Positions 18,612-27,829 of a DNA stretch of 64,000 nt are shown here, piece by piece (within the stretch, counting starts at the first letter, position 1; each line of letters starts with the position of its first letter). The position numbers and the translations under genes are program-made. The notes under the pieces were generated by a model. That model made no database searches, was not told where the DNA came from, and saw only the letters and a program-made list of their open reading frames with translations. The DNA lies in the NCBI RefSeq assembly GCF_013240295.1, contig NZ_JABETK010000006.1:62001-126000 (forward strand), read 5' to 3'. The DNA is from Neoaquamicrobium sediminum. Its GTDB lineage: Bacteria; Pseudomonadota; Alphaproteobacteria; Rhizobiales; Rhizobiaceae.

Positions 18612-19988
18612 ATGACCGTCGTCGCTCAATCCTGGGAGAGCCGCGAAGTTGCGAGCTTCTTTCACACATTCACCGACCTGGAATCCTTGCAGGCCAACGG
18701 TTCTGTGGTCATCGACCACGGGGATGGCGCCTTTATCGTAGACACGGCCGGCCATCGCTACTTCGAAGGTAATTCCGGCCTTTGGAACATGACGCTGGGC
18801 TTTTCCGAGCGTCGGCTGGCAGATGTTGCCTACAAACAGTATCTGGAGTTTCCCGGCTATCACACGTTCTTTGGCCGCAATTCCAAGCCCGTTGTCGAAC
18901 TGGCCGAGAAAATGCTTTCGCTGGCTCCAGCACCTATGAGCCGCGTCTTCTTTACTAATTCGGGATCGGATGCGAACGAGTCGGTGATCAAGCTGCTGTG
19001 GATGATGTGGGCTGCCGAGGGCAAGCCTGGGCGTCGCAAGCTCCTTACGCGCAAGAACGCCTATCACGGCGCCACCGTGATGGCGTCGGCCCTTACCGGC
19101 AAGGATTACGTCAAGGCGTTCGGGCTTCCTGGTCCCGAGATCGTTATGCTCGAATGCCCGCACGCTTGGCGCAACGCGAATGCCGGCGAAAGCGACGAGG
19201 AATTTGCCGCACGCCTAGCCAAAAACCTTGAACAGCGTATCCTCGCCGAAGGCCCGGAGACTATAGCTGGGATGTTCGCCGAGCCCGTCATGGGCGCTGG
19301 CGGAGTGATCGTTCCGCCGGCGACCTATTTTGCGGAGATCCAGCCCGTTCTCAGTCGTTATGGCATCCCGCTCGTGGCAGACGAGGTCATTTGCGGATTC
19401 GGCCGCACAGGAAGCCTGTGGGGCGCCACGGCCGTTGGTCAGGTGCCGGACATCGTTGTCGCTTCGAAGAGCATGTCGGCCGGATATTTCCCCATGGGTG
19501 CGGTTATGCTCTCGGCCGATATCGACAAACGGGCTACCGCCGCAAGCGCGACCTGGGAAGAATTTCCGCACGGCTACACCACTGGTGGCCATCCGGTCGG
19601 ATGCGCCGTTTCGTTCGAGGCCATCCGTATCATCACCGAGGAAGGCGTCTTTGAGAACGTCGTGGCAGTAGGCGAGACATTCCAGGCTGGACTGCGGGCG
19701 CTCGCAGACCATCCGATGGTCGGTGAGGCGCGCGGTCTCGGCTTGATGGGCGCCCTCGAAACAGTCGCGAACAAGCAGACCAAGCAGTCGTTCTCAGGGG
19801 ACCTGCGTGTCGGCGAACGCATCGCACAGGAAGCACGAAACCGCGGGTTCATTATTCGGCCGCTCGGTTCGTCCGTGGTCCTTGCACCACCCTTCATCTC
19901 AACGCGAACCCAGATCGAGGACCTGCTCAAAGTGCTCAGGGACGTGCTCGATGTCGTTTTTGAGCAGGTCAAAGGCGAGGTGCGCTGA
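18612..19988 (+). CDS. Class III aminotransferase (omega-transaminase type)
   Basis: 458 aa PLP enzyme. VFFTNSGSDANESVIKL, RKNAYHGAT, the cofactor-binding ADEVICGFGRTG and the lysine motif VASKSMSAGYFPMGAV are all present, as is the EEFPHGYTTGGHPVGCA block of the putrescine/polyamine-, taurine- and beta-alanine-pyruvate aminotransferase group. It would move an amino group from an amine or omega-amino acid to a keto acid. It is divergent from the ligase/aldehyde dehydrogenase pair and is followed after 2 bp by the amidohydrolase. The exact donor cannot be read from sequence. Confidence 0.88.
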   Translation: MTVVAQSWESREVASFFHTFTDLESLQANGSVVIDHGDGAFIVDTAGHRYFEGNSGLWNMTLGFSERRLADVAYKQYLEFPGYHTFFGRNSKPVVELAEKMLSLAPAPMSRVFFTNSGSDANESVIKLLWMMWAAEGKPGRRKLLTRKNAYHGATVMASALTGKDYVKAFGLPGPEIVMLECPHAWRNANAGESDEEFAARLAKNLEQRILAEGPETIAGMFAEPVMGAGGVIVPPATYFAEIQPVLSRYGIPLVADEVICGFGRTGSLWGATAVGQVPDIVVASKSMSAGYFPMGAVMLSADIDKRATAASATWEEFPHGYTTGGHPVGCAVSFEAIRIITEEGVFENVVAVGETFQAGLRALADHPMVGEARGLGLMGALETVANKQTKQSFSGDLRVGERIAQEARNRGFIIRPLGSSVVLAPPFISTRTQIEDLLKVLRDVLDVVFEQVKGEVR

Positions 19989-19990
19989 AA

Positions 19991-20740
19991 ATGAGCGCGC
20001 ATGCGTTCCTTCGCGACAGAACTTCCGCAACCGTGCGGAACAAGAACGGCGCGTCTCCAATCGCCTTGGTTTGCGAGCACGCCTCGAACCACGTTCCCGA
20101 CCACCTTGATAACCTCGGCCTGCCAGAGGACAAACTAGCGGAACACATCGCATGGGATCCAGGAGCACTGAGCGTTGCTGAAATTCTGTCCGACCTGCTC
20201 GATGCGCCGCTCGTCCGTGCAAACGTCTCAAGGCTGGTTCTCGACATTAATAGAGAGCCTGACCACCCCACCTCGATTGTCACAGTCAGCGAAACCACTG
20301 CAATCCCCGGCAACGCCGGGATATCGAAAGCCGAGCGAGCAATCCGAGGCGAAGCCATCTACAAACCATTCCACACCACGCTCGACCAACTTCTTGCAAA
20401 TCGGCATGTCGCTTCCTGCGTGGTTTCGATCCATAGCTTTACGCCAGTGTACAAGGGCGTGCGTCGGCCTTGGCACGTGGGCGTTCTTCACAACGAGGAT
20501 ACTCAGCTCTCGGCGCCGCTAATTGAGGCCTTGAGGCGCGATCGATACTTGGTCGTTGGAGACAACGAACCATACGCACCGGTTGATGGAGTTTACCACA
20601 CCATTGAAAGGCATACCGTACCTTTTGGGCGCATGGGCGCGATGATCGAGATCCGTAACGACCTGATCGCGGATTATGAGGGACAATCAGAGTGGGCCCA
20701 TCGTCTACGCCGCATACTGGACGAAATTCTGGAGCCGTGA
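19991..20740 (+). CDS. N-formylglutamate amidohydrolase family protein
   Basis: 249 aa. ALVCEHASNHVP near the N-terminus, DPGA, RLVLDINR and VSIHSFTPVYKG are typical of the N-formylglutamate amidohydrolase family, zinc hydrolases that cleave N-formyl-L-glutamate or related N-acyl glutamates. The gene starts 2 bp after the aminotransferase stop, so they are co-transcribed. Beside a gamma-glutamyl ligase and an aldehyde dehydrogenase, a role in releasing glutamate from a pathway intermediate is an attractive inference; the classical role in histidine degradation is unlikely because no hut genes are near. Confidence 0.88.
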   Translation: MSAHAFLRDRTSATVRNKNGASPIALVCEHASNHVPDHLDNLGLPEDKLAEHIAWDPGALSVAEILSDLLDAPLVRANVSRLVLDINREPDHPTSIVTVSETTAIPGNAGISKAERAIRGEAIYKPFHTTLDQLLANRHVASCVVSIHSFTPVYKGVRRPWHVGVLHNEDTQLSAPLIEALRRDRYLVVGDNEPYAPVDGVYHTIERHTVPFGRMGAMIEIRNDLIADYEGQSEWAHRLRRILDEILEP

Positions 20741-20883
20741 GCCAACATTTTCTTTTGAAGATTGGTGCGATTGGTTGTTAATCGCCTCCCATCATACTGT
20801 CCGGACGAGGCATGATCATCACCTTGTGGAACACCTCCGCCTTCGCCCAGCTCACGGCTGCTCTTTGGGCCGGACACCATCTA

Positions 20884-21745
20884 GAGGCTGTTATGAACTT
20901 GCCAGGATCGTTACGGTCTGCTTTGCCATGAGGGTGGCGAAAGCGACGAGATGGAGGCCGGCGAGGGTTTGTGCATAACGCTCGTAGTCCTTGACGAGCC
21001 TTCGGAAGCGGGTCGCCCATGCGAAGGATCGCTCAACCACCCATCGGCGCGGCAGCAGGATGAAGCCGCGTTTTGCCTCAGGCAGTTTGACGACCTTGAG
21101 GTCGATGCCGTGCTGGTCCGCGGCCAGTTCGGCGCGCTCGCCGGTATAGCCTTGATCGACCCATGCGATCTCGATGCTGTCACCTGTGACGGCCTGGATC
21201 GTTCTGGCCAGATTTTCGATTTCGCCGCGATCCTCTGCGCTGGCAGGCGTGACATGCAAAGCCAGCAGATGGCCAAGCGTATCGACCGCGATGTGCAGTT
21301 TGGAGCCCTTCTTGCGCTTGGCGCCGTCATAGCCGGCGCGTTCGCCGCTTTCCGGCGTGGACCGCAACGTCCGGCTGTCGATGATCGCCGCACTCGGCTC
21401 GGCCTTGCGACCGGCGGCCAGCCGGAGCACCGCCCGCAAATCGTCGATCAGCGCTTCGAAGCAACCTGCCGCCAGCCACCGCTGCGTCTGCTGGTAAACC
21501 GCCGCCCATGGCGGCAGGTCGTTCGGCATCCAGCGCCATGGCGCGCCGGTCTTCACGATATAGCGCAGGCCGTTGAAAACCTCGCGAAGACTGTGTTCCC
21601 GCTGACCGGCGTCCTCACGCTGCAGCGTCAGATACGGCGCCAGCAGCGACCATTCCTCATCGGAAACGTCAGACGGATAAAGCTTGCGATGTGATTCCAT
21701 CCAAGCCTTTGAATCCATTCAGACTCACAAGTCCATAACAGCCTC
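20884..21745 (-). mobile_element. IS5-family insertion sequence (IS427-like)
   Basis: Complete 862-bp element. The ends are near-perfect inverted repeats: gaggctgttatgaact at the left and the reverse complement of gaggctgttatggact at the right. Both flanks carry TA directly outside the repeats, consistent with a 2-bp TA target duplication of this group. It encodes one transposase on the minus strand and sits just downstream of the amidohydrolase gene. Confidence 0.88.
20891..21718 (-). CDS. IS5-family transposase (IS427-like)
   Basis: 275 aa DDE transposase in a single intact frame. SDEEWSLLAPYL at the N-terminus, GAPWRWMPNDLP, IIDSRTLRSTPE (first Asp), GSKLHIAVDTLG, WVDQGYTG (second Asp) and RRWVVERSFAWATRFRRL (Glu) follow the family order. 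It fills the element almost from end to end. Confidence 0.9.
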   Translation of the reverse strand: MDSKAWMESHRKLYPSDVSDEEWSLLAPYLTLQREDAGQREHSLREVFNGLRYIVKTGAPWRWMPNDLPPWAAVYQQTQRWLAAGCFEALIDDLRAVLRLAAGRKAEPSAAIIDSRTLRSTPESGERAGYDGAKRKKGSKLHIAVDTLGHLLALHVTPASAEDRGEIENLARTIQAVTGDSIEIAWVDQGYTGERAELAADQHGIDLKVVKLPEAKRGFILLPRRWVVERSFAWATRFRRLVKDYERYAQTLAGLHLVAFATLMAKQTVTILASS

Positions 21746-21819
21746 TAGTTAAGTTCGTGCAAGACTAGGCGGCGTGCGTGCATGTGAAGTTCATCGCTAT
21801 CGAATCCTTGCCGCCCGCC

Positions 21820-21967
21820 GGCGAGCGGATGCGATACAGTCCTCAGCTTCTCACCTACATCCACGCCCCTGATCGACTCGCCTGCGGACCGTCCGCCGAT
21901 CGATTGGAAGCTGGTGACCTATCTGCCGGTCGGCGATCTCGCCGCCACCGTCAAGAGGCTCGAATGA
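21820..21967 (+). pseudogene. IS4-family transposase fragment
   Basis: The frame at 21875-21967 reads RPPIDWKLVTYLPVGDL followed by TVKRLE and a stop, close to the IDWKLvTdLPV block before the catalytic Glu in IS4/Tn5-type transposases. Upstream the match continues weakly in another frame. Only this piece survives; it is a relic next to the IS5 element. Confidence 0.5.
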
Positions 21968-22120
21968 TACGCATTGCGATGGAAGACCCGCTGTGCCCCA
22001 TGCTCCCGCTCTGCGTCGGCGGGCGTGGCGACTAGAGCACGTCCGGGGATCGATGAATCGATTGTGAAGTGACGCGCTGGCTCTTTATTGATTCAAGGTT
22101 TGCCTCGAAGGAGGTGGACG

Positions 22121-22300
22121 ATGGCAAGAGCGCTTGGCGATGATTTGCGGTCACGTGTTTTGAAGGCGTCGGCGGAAGGGGCATCGGCCCGTTCTGCGGC
22201 GCGGCGTTTCGGTGTTGGGGTATCGAGTGCGATCCGCTGGATCGTCCGGTCGAAGATCGGCGAGTTGTCGCCCCGCCGGCAGGGACGGAAACGCGGCTCG
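22121..22300 (+). pseudogene. IS630-family transposase, N-terminal fragment
   Basis: MARALGDDLRSRVLKAS followed by GASARSAARRFGVGVSSAIR is the helix-turn-helix N-terminus of an IS630-type transposase, with gaaggaggtggacg as ribosome-binding site. After about residue 60 (RKRGSRLDAQ) the family match ends and the DNA continues with an IS66 fragment in another frame. Confidence 0.7.
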
Positions 22301-22448
22301 CGCCTTGATGCGCAACCGCCAGAGCCAGCGCTTCAAATGCGAGGGCATCGATCTGTCCGTCTCGACGCTGGCCGACCAGGTTGGCGCCGGCGTGTTCGCG
22401 GCCATGCCGCTCTACCGGCTGATCGAGGCGCATGCCCGTGCGGCCAGG
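22299..22448 (+). pseudogene. IS66 transposase (TnpC) internal fragment
   Basis: The frame reads CEGIDLSVSTLADQVGAG followed by MPLYRLIEAHARAA, the block before the first catalytic Asp in IS66 TnpC. About 50 codons remain; on the left it abuts the IS630 fragment and on the right it is fused in frame to an IstB remnant. Confidence 0.7.
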
Positions 22449-23012
22449 CTGCGCCATGACGCGCAGGTCGAAGATGTCGACTTCCGCGTCGAGCGCGGCC
22501 TCGACCGTTCGCTCTTTCTCAAGCTCGCAAGCTGCGACTGGATCCGGCAGCGTCACGGGCTCTTGCTGACAGGCCCGGCCGGCGTCGGCAAAAGCTGGCT
22601 TGCCTGCGCCCTCGGCCACAAGGCCTGCCGCGACGACTTCTCAGTTGCCTATCACCGCGCGCCACGGCTCTTCGCTGCGCTTGCCCTGGCAAGGGGCGAC
22701 GGCCGATACGCCAGGATGCTCAAGGCGCTCGCCAGAACCGATCTGCTTATCCTGGACGACTGGGGGCCCGAAAAGCTCAATGACGAGCAGCGCCGTGATC
22801 TCCTCGAGATCATCGAGGATCGCTACGAGCGGCGCTCGACCATCGTCACCAGCCAGGTGCCCGTTGAGCGCTGGTATGAGATCATCGGCAATCCGACCAT
22901 CGCCGACGCCGTCCTCGATCGCCTCGTGCACAATGCCTAGCGCATCGAGCTCAACGGCGACAGCATGCGAAAACAGCGGCCCATCCCGGCCTCGGAAACG
23001 ACTCTGACTTGA
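22446..23012 (+). pseudogene. istB: IS21-type helper ATPase IstB, N-terminally truncated, internal stop
   Basis: AAA+ helper of an IS21-family transposon. Walker A is GPAGVGKSWLACALGHKAC, Walker B is LLILDDWGPEKL, and STIVTSQVPVERWYEIIG is the sensor region. The N-terminus is replaced by an IS66 fragment. A TAG at 22938 stands where the family has the His of NAHRIEL; in the same frame RIELNGDSMRKQRP continues to a natural stop at 23010. The partner istA is absent. Confidence 0.8.
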
Positions 23013-23063
23013 CCCGAAACGAAACTCCAACCAAACCTCAACAACGACCCAGGTGATCGCCAA

Positions 23064-23133
23064 GGTGGCCGGCTTCAAATCGGAATCCCGGCCGGAATGA
23101 AATCGGAATGGGTGGCCGGATATTGATCGGAAT
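23064..23133 (+). repeat. Terminal repeats of IS21-type element (right end)
   Basis: Two related copies of ggtggccgg(c/a)tt-atcggaat, at about 23064-23086 and 23111-23133, follow istB. Multiple short repeats at the ends are typical of IS21 elements. They mark the right end of the IstB-bearing remnant. Confidence 0.5.
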
Positions 23134-23159
23134 CACCGGCCGGCTTCGTCGGAATACGC

Positions 23160-23236
23160 AACATAGACCGCACCGCTGAACGGATTTGCGCCCATCGTCT
23201 CACGACCAGTGCGGCAAGACCCTCCGCGCCCTTGCG
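23160..23236 (-). pseudogene. tnpB: IS66 TnpB fragment, distal to the RIT insertion
   Basis: Read on the minus strand from the RIT boundary it gives KGAEGLAALV and, after a one-base shift, RETMGANPFSGAVYV, the central part of IS66 TnpB. The first half of the same protein lies on the other side of the RIT element (29231-29286). The far end is cut by the IS21 remnant. Confidence 0.7.
23232..23236 (+). repeat. Left copy of 5-bp direct repeat flanking RIT element
   Basis: ttgcg here is repeated at 29225-29229 at the other boundary. Fusing the two copies rebuilds the TnpB codons for VDFRKGAEG. It is either a target duplication or the crossover core of the tyrosine recombinases. Confidence 0.6.
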
Positions 23237-23237
23237 C

Positions 23238-23257
23238 TTATGCGGAGCTCCGCATAA
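23238..23257. repeat. 20-bp perfect palindrome beside left RIT end
   Basis: ttatgcggagctccgcataa is a perfect 10+10 palindrome lying between the 5-bp flanking repeat and the left 42-bp terminal repeat. No equal copy is found at the right end, so the two ends are not symmetric. It may be a recombinase binding or regulatory site. Confidence 0.6.
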
Positions 23258-23299
23258 CCGCAATTATGTAGAGGGCAGGATTATGCTGAGTCCGCAGCG
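23258..23299 (+). repeat. RIT left terminal inverted repeat (42 bp)
   Basis: Begins ccgcaattatgtagag and ends gagtccgcagcg. Its reverse complement occurs at 29189-29230 with only two mismatches (positions 17 and 30). It precedes the first recombinase gene by about 115 bp and so may also contain the promoter. Confidence 0.85.
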
Positions 23300-23415
23300 A
23301 TCCGAGCAACTCCTTCTTTCTATTACAATAGTTTAGACTGCCCCACAGGTTTCCTCACCCGACATAATTGTTGTCGTCTCTCGACGTTCTTTTGACCTTG
23401 AGAGGGAGACCAGAC

Positions 23416-24659
23416 GTGCCGAAGTCGAACGAAGTCCGGCCGGAATGCTCACAACTGATGGACCCCGGCGCCTTGCGTCCGTTTGTGGAAGCATTCACGA
23501 GTCGATTGTTGACCTTGGGCTATGCTCGCCTGACGGTGTCAGGCTACGAGGACTCGGCCCGCCATTTTGGACAATGGCTTCGGCGCACGAAGATCGCCGT
23601 CGCTGAAGTTGATGACGATGCCATTCGCCGCTTTTCGCGGCATCGATGCCGCTGTCCCGGCATCCGCCGAGCCGATTATCTTTCCGCCAAATACGTGAAC
23701 CGTGCGCGGCGGTTCGTGAGCTTTCTGGCGGAATGCGGGGTGGTGACGCCGTTGAGGCAGGATACGTCGCGCGCCCATGACGACCAGGTCCTTGCATTCC
23801 AAACCTGGCTGAGGCGGCACCGGGGATTTCCGAACGCACCATCCGCCGCCATGGCCGTATGGTCATGCGGCTGCTTCCCGCCCTCGGTCGTGATCCAAAG
23901 CTGTACGATGCCGGTCTCATTCGGCAAGCGATCCTTGACGAGGCCCAACGAAGCTCGCCGGCCTACCTCAAGACGATGACGATGGCGCTGAGGGGCTACC
24001 TTAGATATCTGGCTGCCCGGGGCTTATGCCAACCAGGCCTTGATCAGGCCATCCCGGCGGTCCCGCAATGGCGACTATCGGCATTGCCGCGCTACATCTC
24101 CACCGCGGAAGTCGATCGGGTGATCGCATCGTGCGAAGTCACGACGCCGCGAGGCATCCGCGACCGCGCGATCCTGCTGCTGCTCGCGCGTCTTGGCCTA
24201 CGGGCCGGTGACGTTAGGGACATGCGCCTCGACGACATCAACTGGCGGGAAGGAACCTTACGTGTCCGCGGCAAAGGACGCCGCGAGATCCGGCTCCCGC
24301 TACCCCAGGCCGCCGGCGACGCGATCATCGACTACCTGCGAGAAGCGCGTCCACACGCCGCCTGCGAGCAGATCTTCCTGCGGACAGTTGCACCGCATCA
24401 GCCACTGGCAAGCTCAAGCGTGTCAAGCATCGTCAGACTCGCGCTTGAGAGGGCGGGCATCGACGACGCTCCTTCCCGAGGCGCCAATCTGCTCCGGCAC
24501 TCCGCGGCGACTGGCATGCTGCGAGCCGGCGCCACGCTGGACACGATCGGAACCGTGCTTCGCCATCGATCGGTCGACACGACCGCCCATTACGCGAAGG
24601 TGGACGTCAATATGCTGCTTCAGATCGCCCAGCCTTGGCCGGGGAGCGCGTCATGCTGA
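23416..24659 (+). pseudogene. ritA: RIT tyrosine recombinase 1 (RitA), one frameshift
   Basis: About 415 aa when repaired. I start at GTG 23416 behind agagggagac. The N-terminal core-binding part runs to WLRRHRG near 23826, where one base is missing after a GGGG run; one added base gives ISERTIRRHGRMVMRLLPALG and opens the rest. The catalytic domain has RLGLRAGDVRDM (first Arg), GKGRREIRLPL, LLRHSAATGM (box II, Asn in place of the usual first His) and DTTAHYAKV (Tyr). The end overlaps the next recombinase start, as in other RIT trios. Confidence 0.83.
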
Positions 24660-25567
24660 GCCAGGACCTCGCACGACATGCGGAACTGCAGCGGATAATG
24701 GGCTTCAAGTTCCGCGTCCAGCACACGCTGCTGAAGAGCTTCACCGCTTTCGCCGAGGCTAGTGGCGATGAGTATGTTCAAGTTGCTCGCGTGCTCGAAT
24801 GGGCGACGCTCGCACCCACTCCACAGCAACGGCGCAATCGGCTGCTGACTGTCCGCCGTTTTGCGCAGGCAGTCGCTGCAGAGGATCGGCGCCATGAGAT
24901 CCCGGCCGCCGACGCCTTGGGCCGCGGCCTGTTCGAGCGGCGGATTCCTCACATCTATCCGGCGGACGAGATCGCCGCGCTGATGCGTGCGGCGGCCTGC
25001 CTCAAGCCATCTGCCTCGATCAGACCGCTGATGTACGAGACCCTCTTCGGCTTGCTTGCCGTCACCGGAATGCGCATTTCCGAAGCTCTCGCTCTTCAGC
25101 TCGATGACGTGGCCACCGACGGCCTGATCATCCGACAGACCAAGTTCCAGAAGAGCCGCTTGCTGCCGCTCCACCCCACGACATGGGATGCCTTGGACCG
25201 ATATTTGTCGGCGCGCCGACGGGTCGGAACCTTGGACAGCGCGTTGTTCATCTCCAACACAGGCACGCCGCCATCCTATAATACCGTGATCGCCATCTTC
25301 CTCCGCCTTGCACGATCGGCCGGCCTGAGAGGGGAACCCGGTCAACCGGGGCCGCGCATTCACGATCTGCGGCACACCTTCGCCGTGCGCTCTCTGGAGC
25401 AATGCCGGCATGATCGCGATGCTGTCGGCCGCCATGTCGTCGCGCTCAGCACCTACCTCGGCCACGCCCACGTCACCGACACGTACTGGTATCTGCAGGC
25501 AACGCCAATCCTGATGGGGCAGATCGCGGCGGCCGGAGAGGCCTTGCATCAAGGAGCCGGCACATGA
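24653..25567 (+). CDS. ritB: RIT tyrosine recombinase 2 (RitB)
   Basis: 304 aa, intact. ATG 24653 overlaps the previous gene's end (atgctga). Box I Arg in LLAVTGMRISEALAL, the beta-hairpin TKFQKSRLLPLHP, box II IHDLRHTFAV, and the nucleophile Tyr in HVTDTYWYLQATP are all present, so the protein should be catalytically competent. It overlaps the third recombinase by 4 bp. Confidence 0.87.
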   Translation: MLSQDLARHAELQRIMGFKFRVQHTLLKSFTAFAEASGDEYVQVARVLEWATLAPTPQQRRNRLLTVRRFAQAVAAEDRRHEIPAADALGRGLFERRIPHIYPADEIAALMRAAACLKPSASIRPLMYETLFGLLAVTGMRISEALALQLDDVATDGLIIRQTKFQKSRLLPLHPTTWDALDRYLSARRRVGTLDSALFISNTGTPPSYNTVIAIFLRLARSAGLRGEPGQPGPRIHDLRHTFAVRSLEQCRHDRDAVGRHVVALSTYLGHAHVTDTYWYLQATPILMGQIAAAGEALHQGAGT

Positions 25568-25670
25568 CCGCGCTGGCTCCTCATCTCACCGCCTTCCTGC
25601 GAGAGCACCTGCCGCACGAGCGGCGGGCGAGCCCGAACACTTGCGAGGCATACGCCTACAGCTTTCAGCT

Positions 25671-26967
25671 GGACACCTCGAAGAACCTCCCCATCCCAGC
25701 CGTTTCGTGATTCACTCCTGCGGTGATTTGCGGGAGGAGACCGATGCGGGCACAGGCTGGGTTCTGGGACATCGACGAGCGCTACGTGCGGCTGAGCGAA
25801 GCCGGCGATCCGCTCGAGAAGCTGAATGCGTTGGTGCCGTGGGAGGTTTTCCGAAAGCCGCTTTCCAAGGCGCTGAAGCGGTCCGACGGCGCGAAGGGTG
25901 GCCGGCCGCCCTACGACCCGGTGATGATGTTCAGGATCATGGTTCTGCAGGCGCTCTACGGCCTGTCGGACGACCAGGCCGAGTTCCAGATCCAGGACCG
26001 TCTGTCGTTCATGCGCTTCCTCGGGCTGGGGCTCGGCGATCGCGTGCCGGACGCCAAGACGATCTGGCTGTTCCGCGAACACCTCACGCAGGCGAATGCC
26101 GTAGAGAACCTGTTTGCGCGGTTCGACAAGCACCTCACCAGGGCGGGCTATCTGGCGATGGGCGGCCAGATCGTCGACGCCACCATCGTGGCGGCGCCGA
26201 AGCAGCGCAACACCGACGCGGAGAAGGCCGATATCAAGGCGGGCAAGGTTCCGGACGCATGGAAGGACAAACCCGCGAAGCTTCGCCAGAAGGATCGAGA
26301 CGCCCGCTGGACGGTGAAGTTCTCGAAGGCCAAGGCGGCCGAGGACGGAAAGGCCCAGCAGCGCGACATCGCCATTCCCGCCTTCGGCTACAAGAACCAC
26401 GCCTCGATCGATCGCCGGCACGGCTTCATCCGCTGTTGGAACGTTACCGCTGCCTCAGCCTATGACGGGGCGCAACTCCGCAATGTGCTCAACCGCGGCA
26501 ACACCGGCTCTACGGTCTGGGCCGACACGGCCTACCGCTCGAAGACGAACGAGGCGTGGCTGGACAAGAACGGCTACGTCTCCGACATCCACCACAAGAA
26601 GCCGAAGGGCCGGGCGATGAGCGAGGCGACGTCGCGCGCCAACGGCCGGCGCTCGAAAATCCGCGCCTTCGTCGAGCACGTCTTCGCGCAGCAGAAATCC
26701 AGAATGGGCCTGTTCGTGCGCACGATCGGAATAGCGCGGGCCAGGACCAAGATTGGCATGGCCAACCTTGCCTACAACTTCACCCGCTTCGTCTGGCACC
26801 AAGGACGAACAGCGCCCGCATGACGGTGGAGACGGCCAAGACCGCCGCCGCGACGCTGAAATCGACAAACTACGTCAGCCCAAGCAGCAGCCAGCGCGCC
26901 GCTCTACGCCGTGACGGCACTCGTCGCGATCCTCACGGACCGCGAAACCCGGTAGTTCGAGGTGTCC
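25671..26967 (+). mobile_element. IS5-family element inserted in ritC (1297 bp)
   Basis: Perfect inverted ends ggacacctcgaa and a 4-bp AGCT duplication (25667-25670 and 26968-26971). It carries one intact transposase in the direction of ritC. About 140 bp of non-coding DNA lies between the transposase stop and the right end. Confidence 0.92.
25744..26823 (+). CDS. IS5-family transposase
   Basis: 359 aa, intact, with gcgggaggagaccg as ribosome-binding site. DDE motifs: GGQIVDATIVAAPKQRN (first Asp), STVWADTAYRSKTNE (second Asp), and RSKIRAFVEHVFAQQKSRMGL (Glu). The N-terminus has the RAQAGFWDIDERYVRLSEAG and LQALYGLSDDQAEFQIQDR blocks of this subgroup. Related, but not identical, to the transposases at 27946 and 37086. 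Confidence 0.92.
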   Translation: MRAQAGFWDIDERYVRLSEAGDPLEKLNALVPWEVFRKPLSKALKRSDGAKGGRPPYDPVMMFRIMVLQALYGLSDDQAEFQIQDRLSFMRFLGLGLGDRVPDAKTIWLFREHLTQANAVENLFARFDKHLTRAGYLAMGGQIVDATIVAAPKQRNTDAEKADIKAGKVPDAWKDKPAKLRQKDRDARWTVKFSKAKAAEDGKAQQRDIAIPAFGYKNHASIDRRHGFIRCWNVTAASAYDGAQLRNVLNRGNTGSTVWADTAYRSKTNEAWLDKNGYVSDIHHKKPKGRAMSEATSRANGRRSKIRAFVEHVFAQQKSRMGLFVRTIGIARARTKIGMANLAYNFTRFVWHQGRTAPA

Positions 26968-27829
26968 AGCTGCTGCTGTGCTTCGCGGCTGCCCGACTAG
27001 AGACCACCCCGTCTGGCATCGAGATCGAACAGCTCGATCCGCCGCTCCTCCTCGCCTTCCTGGAGCACATCGAGGAGGAACGTGGCAACTCGGCGCGTAC
27101 CCGCAACGCCCGTCTGGCCGCCATCAAAGCCTTCTTCCGCTTCCTCGAGTACCGGCTCCCGTCCTGTCTGGATCAGGCGCGCCGGGTCCGAGCAATCCCA
27201 ATGAAGAAGGTCGACGAGGCGCTCGTCAGCCATCTCACCCGCGCCGAGATGCAGGCCCTGCTCGATGCGCCGGACCCGCGTCGGGTCCCCGGCATCCGCG
27301 ATCGGGCGATGCTGCATCTGGCCTTCGCCGCGGGGTTGCGCGTCTCCGAACTCGTCGGCCTCCGCATCGACCAGATCGACCGCCAGACGGTTGCCAGCAT
27401 CCACGTGATGGGCAAAGGACGCCGCGAGCGTGTGCTGCCCTTGTGGAAGGAGACCACGACGGCGCTGAAGGCCTGGCTAGCGGTCCGCCCTGCGAGTGGC
27501 GATACCGAGCTCTTCCTCAATGCCACTGGACGCGCGATGACCAGGTCCGGATTCGAATATGTCCTCGCCAAGCACGTGGCCACCGCGGCGCTGAAGCAAT
27601 CGTCCATCGCCGACAAGCGCGTCACTCCGCATGTCTTGCGCCACACTTGCGCTATGCACACGCTCCAGGCGACCCGCGATGTGCGCAAGGTGTCGCTTTG
27701 GCTCGGTCACGCCAGCCTGCAAAGCACGGAGATCTATCTGCGGGCAGACCCGACCGAGAAGCTCGAGGCACTTGCCGCGATGGCGCCGCCATCGCTCAAG
27801 CCGGGTCGCTTCCGTGCTCCCGACAAGCT

